A stretch of DNA of 54,372 bases from Clostridiales bacterium. Lineage in GTDB: Bacteria; Bacillota; Clostridia; TANB77; CAG-508. Below, one piece after another: positions 53,971-54,372 of this stretch (position 1 is its first letter; each line of letters begins with the position of its first letter). The DNA lies in NCBI GenBank assembly GCA_019419955.1, contig JAHZIB010000008.1, forward strand, positions 1 to 54,372. Reading direction: 5' to 3'. The translations under genes and the position numbers were made by a program. Below the pieces are notes generated by a model. It made no database searches. It saw only the letters and a program-made list of their open reading frames with translations, and had not been told where the DNA came from.

Positions 53971-54034
53971 AAAAAAATTGCGAATTAGGGACACTTCTCT
54001 TTTCGCAATTTTTTTTCGAATTGGGGACACTTCT
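53971..54034 (+). terminator. Intrinsic terminator of prpC-prkC within an AGGGACACTTCT repeat
   Basis: AAAAAAATTGCGA (53971-53983) pairs perfectly with TCGCAATTTTTTT (54003-54015), with a U-run at its end. The loop contains AATTAGGGACACTTCT, and a second copy, AATTGGGGACACTTCT, follows at about 54019-54034. It is related to the palindrome at 20331. Confidence 0.75.
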
Positions 54035-54099
54035 TGTTTGACTGCTTTATGTTTATGCTCTTTAAAAAGTGTTTAAGTTGAGATTATACAGTAAATTAC

Positions 54100-54170
54100 A
54101 AAAAATGCAAGGTGCTTCTTCAAACGCACTCGCAATAGAATTGCTTGTTTGGACGCCTGCGCGGTACTGC
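54100..54170. other. GC-rich stem-loop region
   Basis: CAAAC...GTTTG and GCAAT/ATTGC pair around 54121-54150 (CAAACGCACTCGCAATAGAATTGCTTGTTTG pattern), followed by GACGCCTGCGCGGTACTGCG, much richer in G and C than its surroundings. It may be a repeat remnant or the structured end of an element. No ORF is seen between prkC and 54319. Confidence 0.35.
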
Positions 54171-54252
54171 GAAATGTCTCTAAATATACATATATATTGA
54201 TTGGTTGTGTTGAGTTTGTGTAATGGAAAAAACAAAAAAGTTAAAAAAGTAC

Positions 54253-54281
54253 TTGTCAAAAGTAACGAGTTGGTGTAGAAT
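54253..54281 (+). promoter_or_regulatory. Promoter near the window end
   Basis: TTGTCA (54253-54258), 17 bp, TAGAAT (54276-54281). The -35 surround AAAAGTACTTG(A/T)CAAAAG is shared with the ylxM promoter at 366-383. Confidence 0.55.
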
Positions 54282-54318
54282 GAAAAGGAACTTAAGGAGA
54301 AAGGGAGGATACCAAGGA

Positions 54319-54372
54319 ATGGAAAGAAACGAAACAGCTAAAACCATTGCGGTTGTAAGAGAGAGAGAGAGA
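54319..54372 (+). CDS. Start of an unidentified ORF, truncated by the window end
   Basis: ATG 54319 follows GGGAGG (54303-54308); 18 codons are visible, beginning MERNETAKTIAVVRERER, and the sequence ends in a GA-dinucleotide run. The product cannot be identified from so little. rsgA is the common neighbour after prkC in Bacillota, but nothing here supports that. Confidence 0.4.
   Translation, partial: MERNETAKTIAVVRERER

Noticed and set aside
54319..54372. Identification of the terminal ORF as rsgA
   Set aside because: MERNETAKTIAVV does not resemble the start of RsgA; only 18 codons are visible.

Overview
The window is chromosomal DNA of an AT-rich, Gram-positive, low-GC Bacillota, most likely a Clostridia-type anaerobe. 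Supporting evidence: the gene order ylxM-ffh-rpsP-khpA-rimM-trmD-rplS, radA-disA, MurT/GatD, a class B sortase, PrpC/PrkC with PASTA repeats, the sporulation protease SpoIVB, and canonical TTGACA/TATAAT promoters with AGGAGG-type ribosome binding sites. I cannot name the genus. No tRNA, rRNA, CRISPR array, prophage or transposase gene was seen.

Layout. 0-5 kb: SRP and ribosome-maturation operon. 5.0-5.6 kb: gene-free, AT-rich gap that appears to carry a minus-strand structured RNA with its own promoter and terminator. 5.6-20.3 kb: housekeeping genes (rsmD, ftsK/spoIIIE, a beta-CASP metallo-hydrolase, a GH15 glucosidase, radA, two diadenylate cyclase genes disA and cdaA, a membrane-anchored cyclophilin, truA). 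20.5-33.8 kb: a coherent accessory locus resembling a Tad / type IV filament machine: CpaB-like SAF protein, two TadZ-like proteins with degenerate Walker A motifs, a TadA/CpaF ATPase (broken by two frameshifts), a 697-aa fused TadB/TadC-like membrane protein, then at least four short proteins with a leaderless MENA(S/V)-type N-terminal helix or a related fold, and two larger membrane-anchored pilin-like proteins. No prepilin peptidase is present. 34-36.4 kb: SpoIVB and a (frameshifted) membrane-anchored transglutaminase. 36.5-45.2 kb: dnaE, an ABC/FtsX exporter pair, rplU-rpmA. 45.2-46.8 kb (minus strand): dapB and an HD-domain protein. 47-54 kb: MurT, a GatD homologue that lacks both expected catalytic residues, sortase B, rlmN, prpC, prkC.

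How they fit together. The best candidate for a little-described system is the 21-34 kb filament locus, with its own family of leaderless pilin-like proteins. Four reading-frame breaks lie in this locus or just beside it (two in TadA, one in the first pilin, one in the transglutaminase), while the surrounding housekeeping genes look intact; this is either decay, phase variation or sequence error. Several dispersed non-coding repeats recur: a ~115-bp imperfect inverted repeat starting right after stop codons (3 copies), a small TAGGT/ACCTA hairpin usually just before a ribosome binding site (5 copies), and an AGGGACACTTCT palindrome family. The cell-wall cluster (MurT, GatD-like, sortase B, PrkC) suggests an unusual peptidoglycan amidation step.
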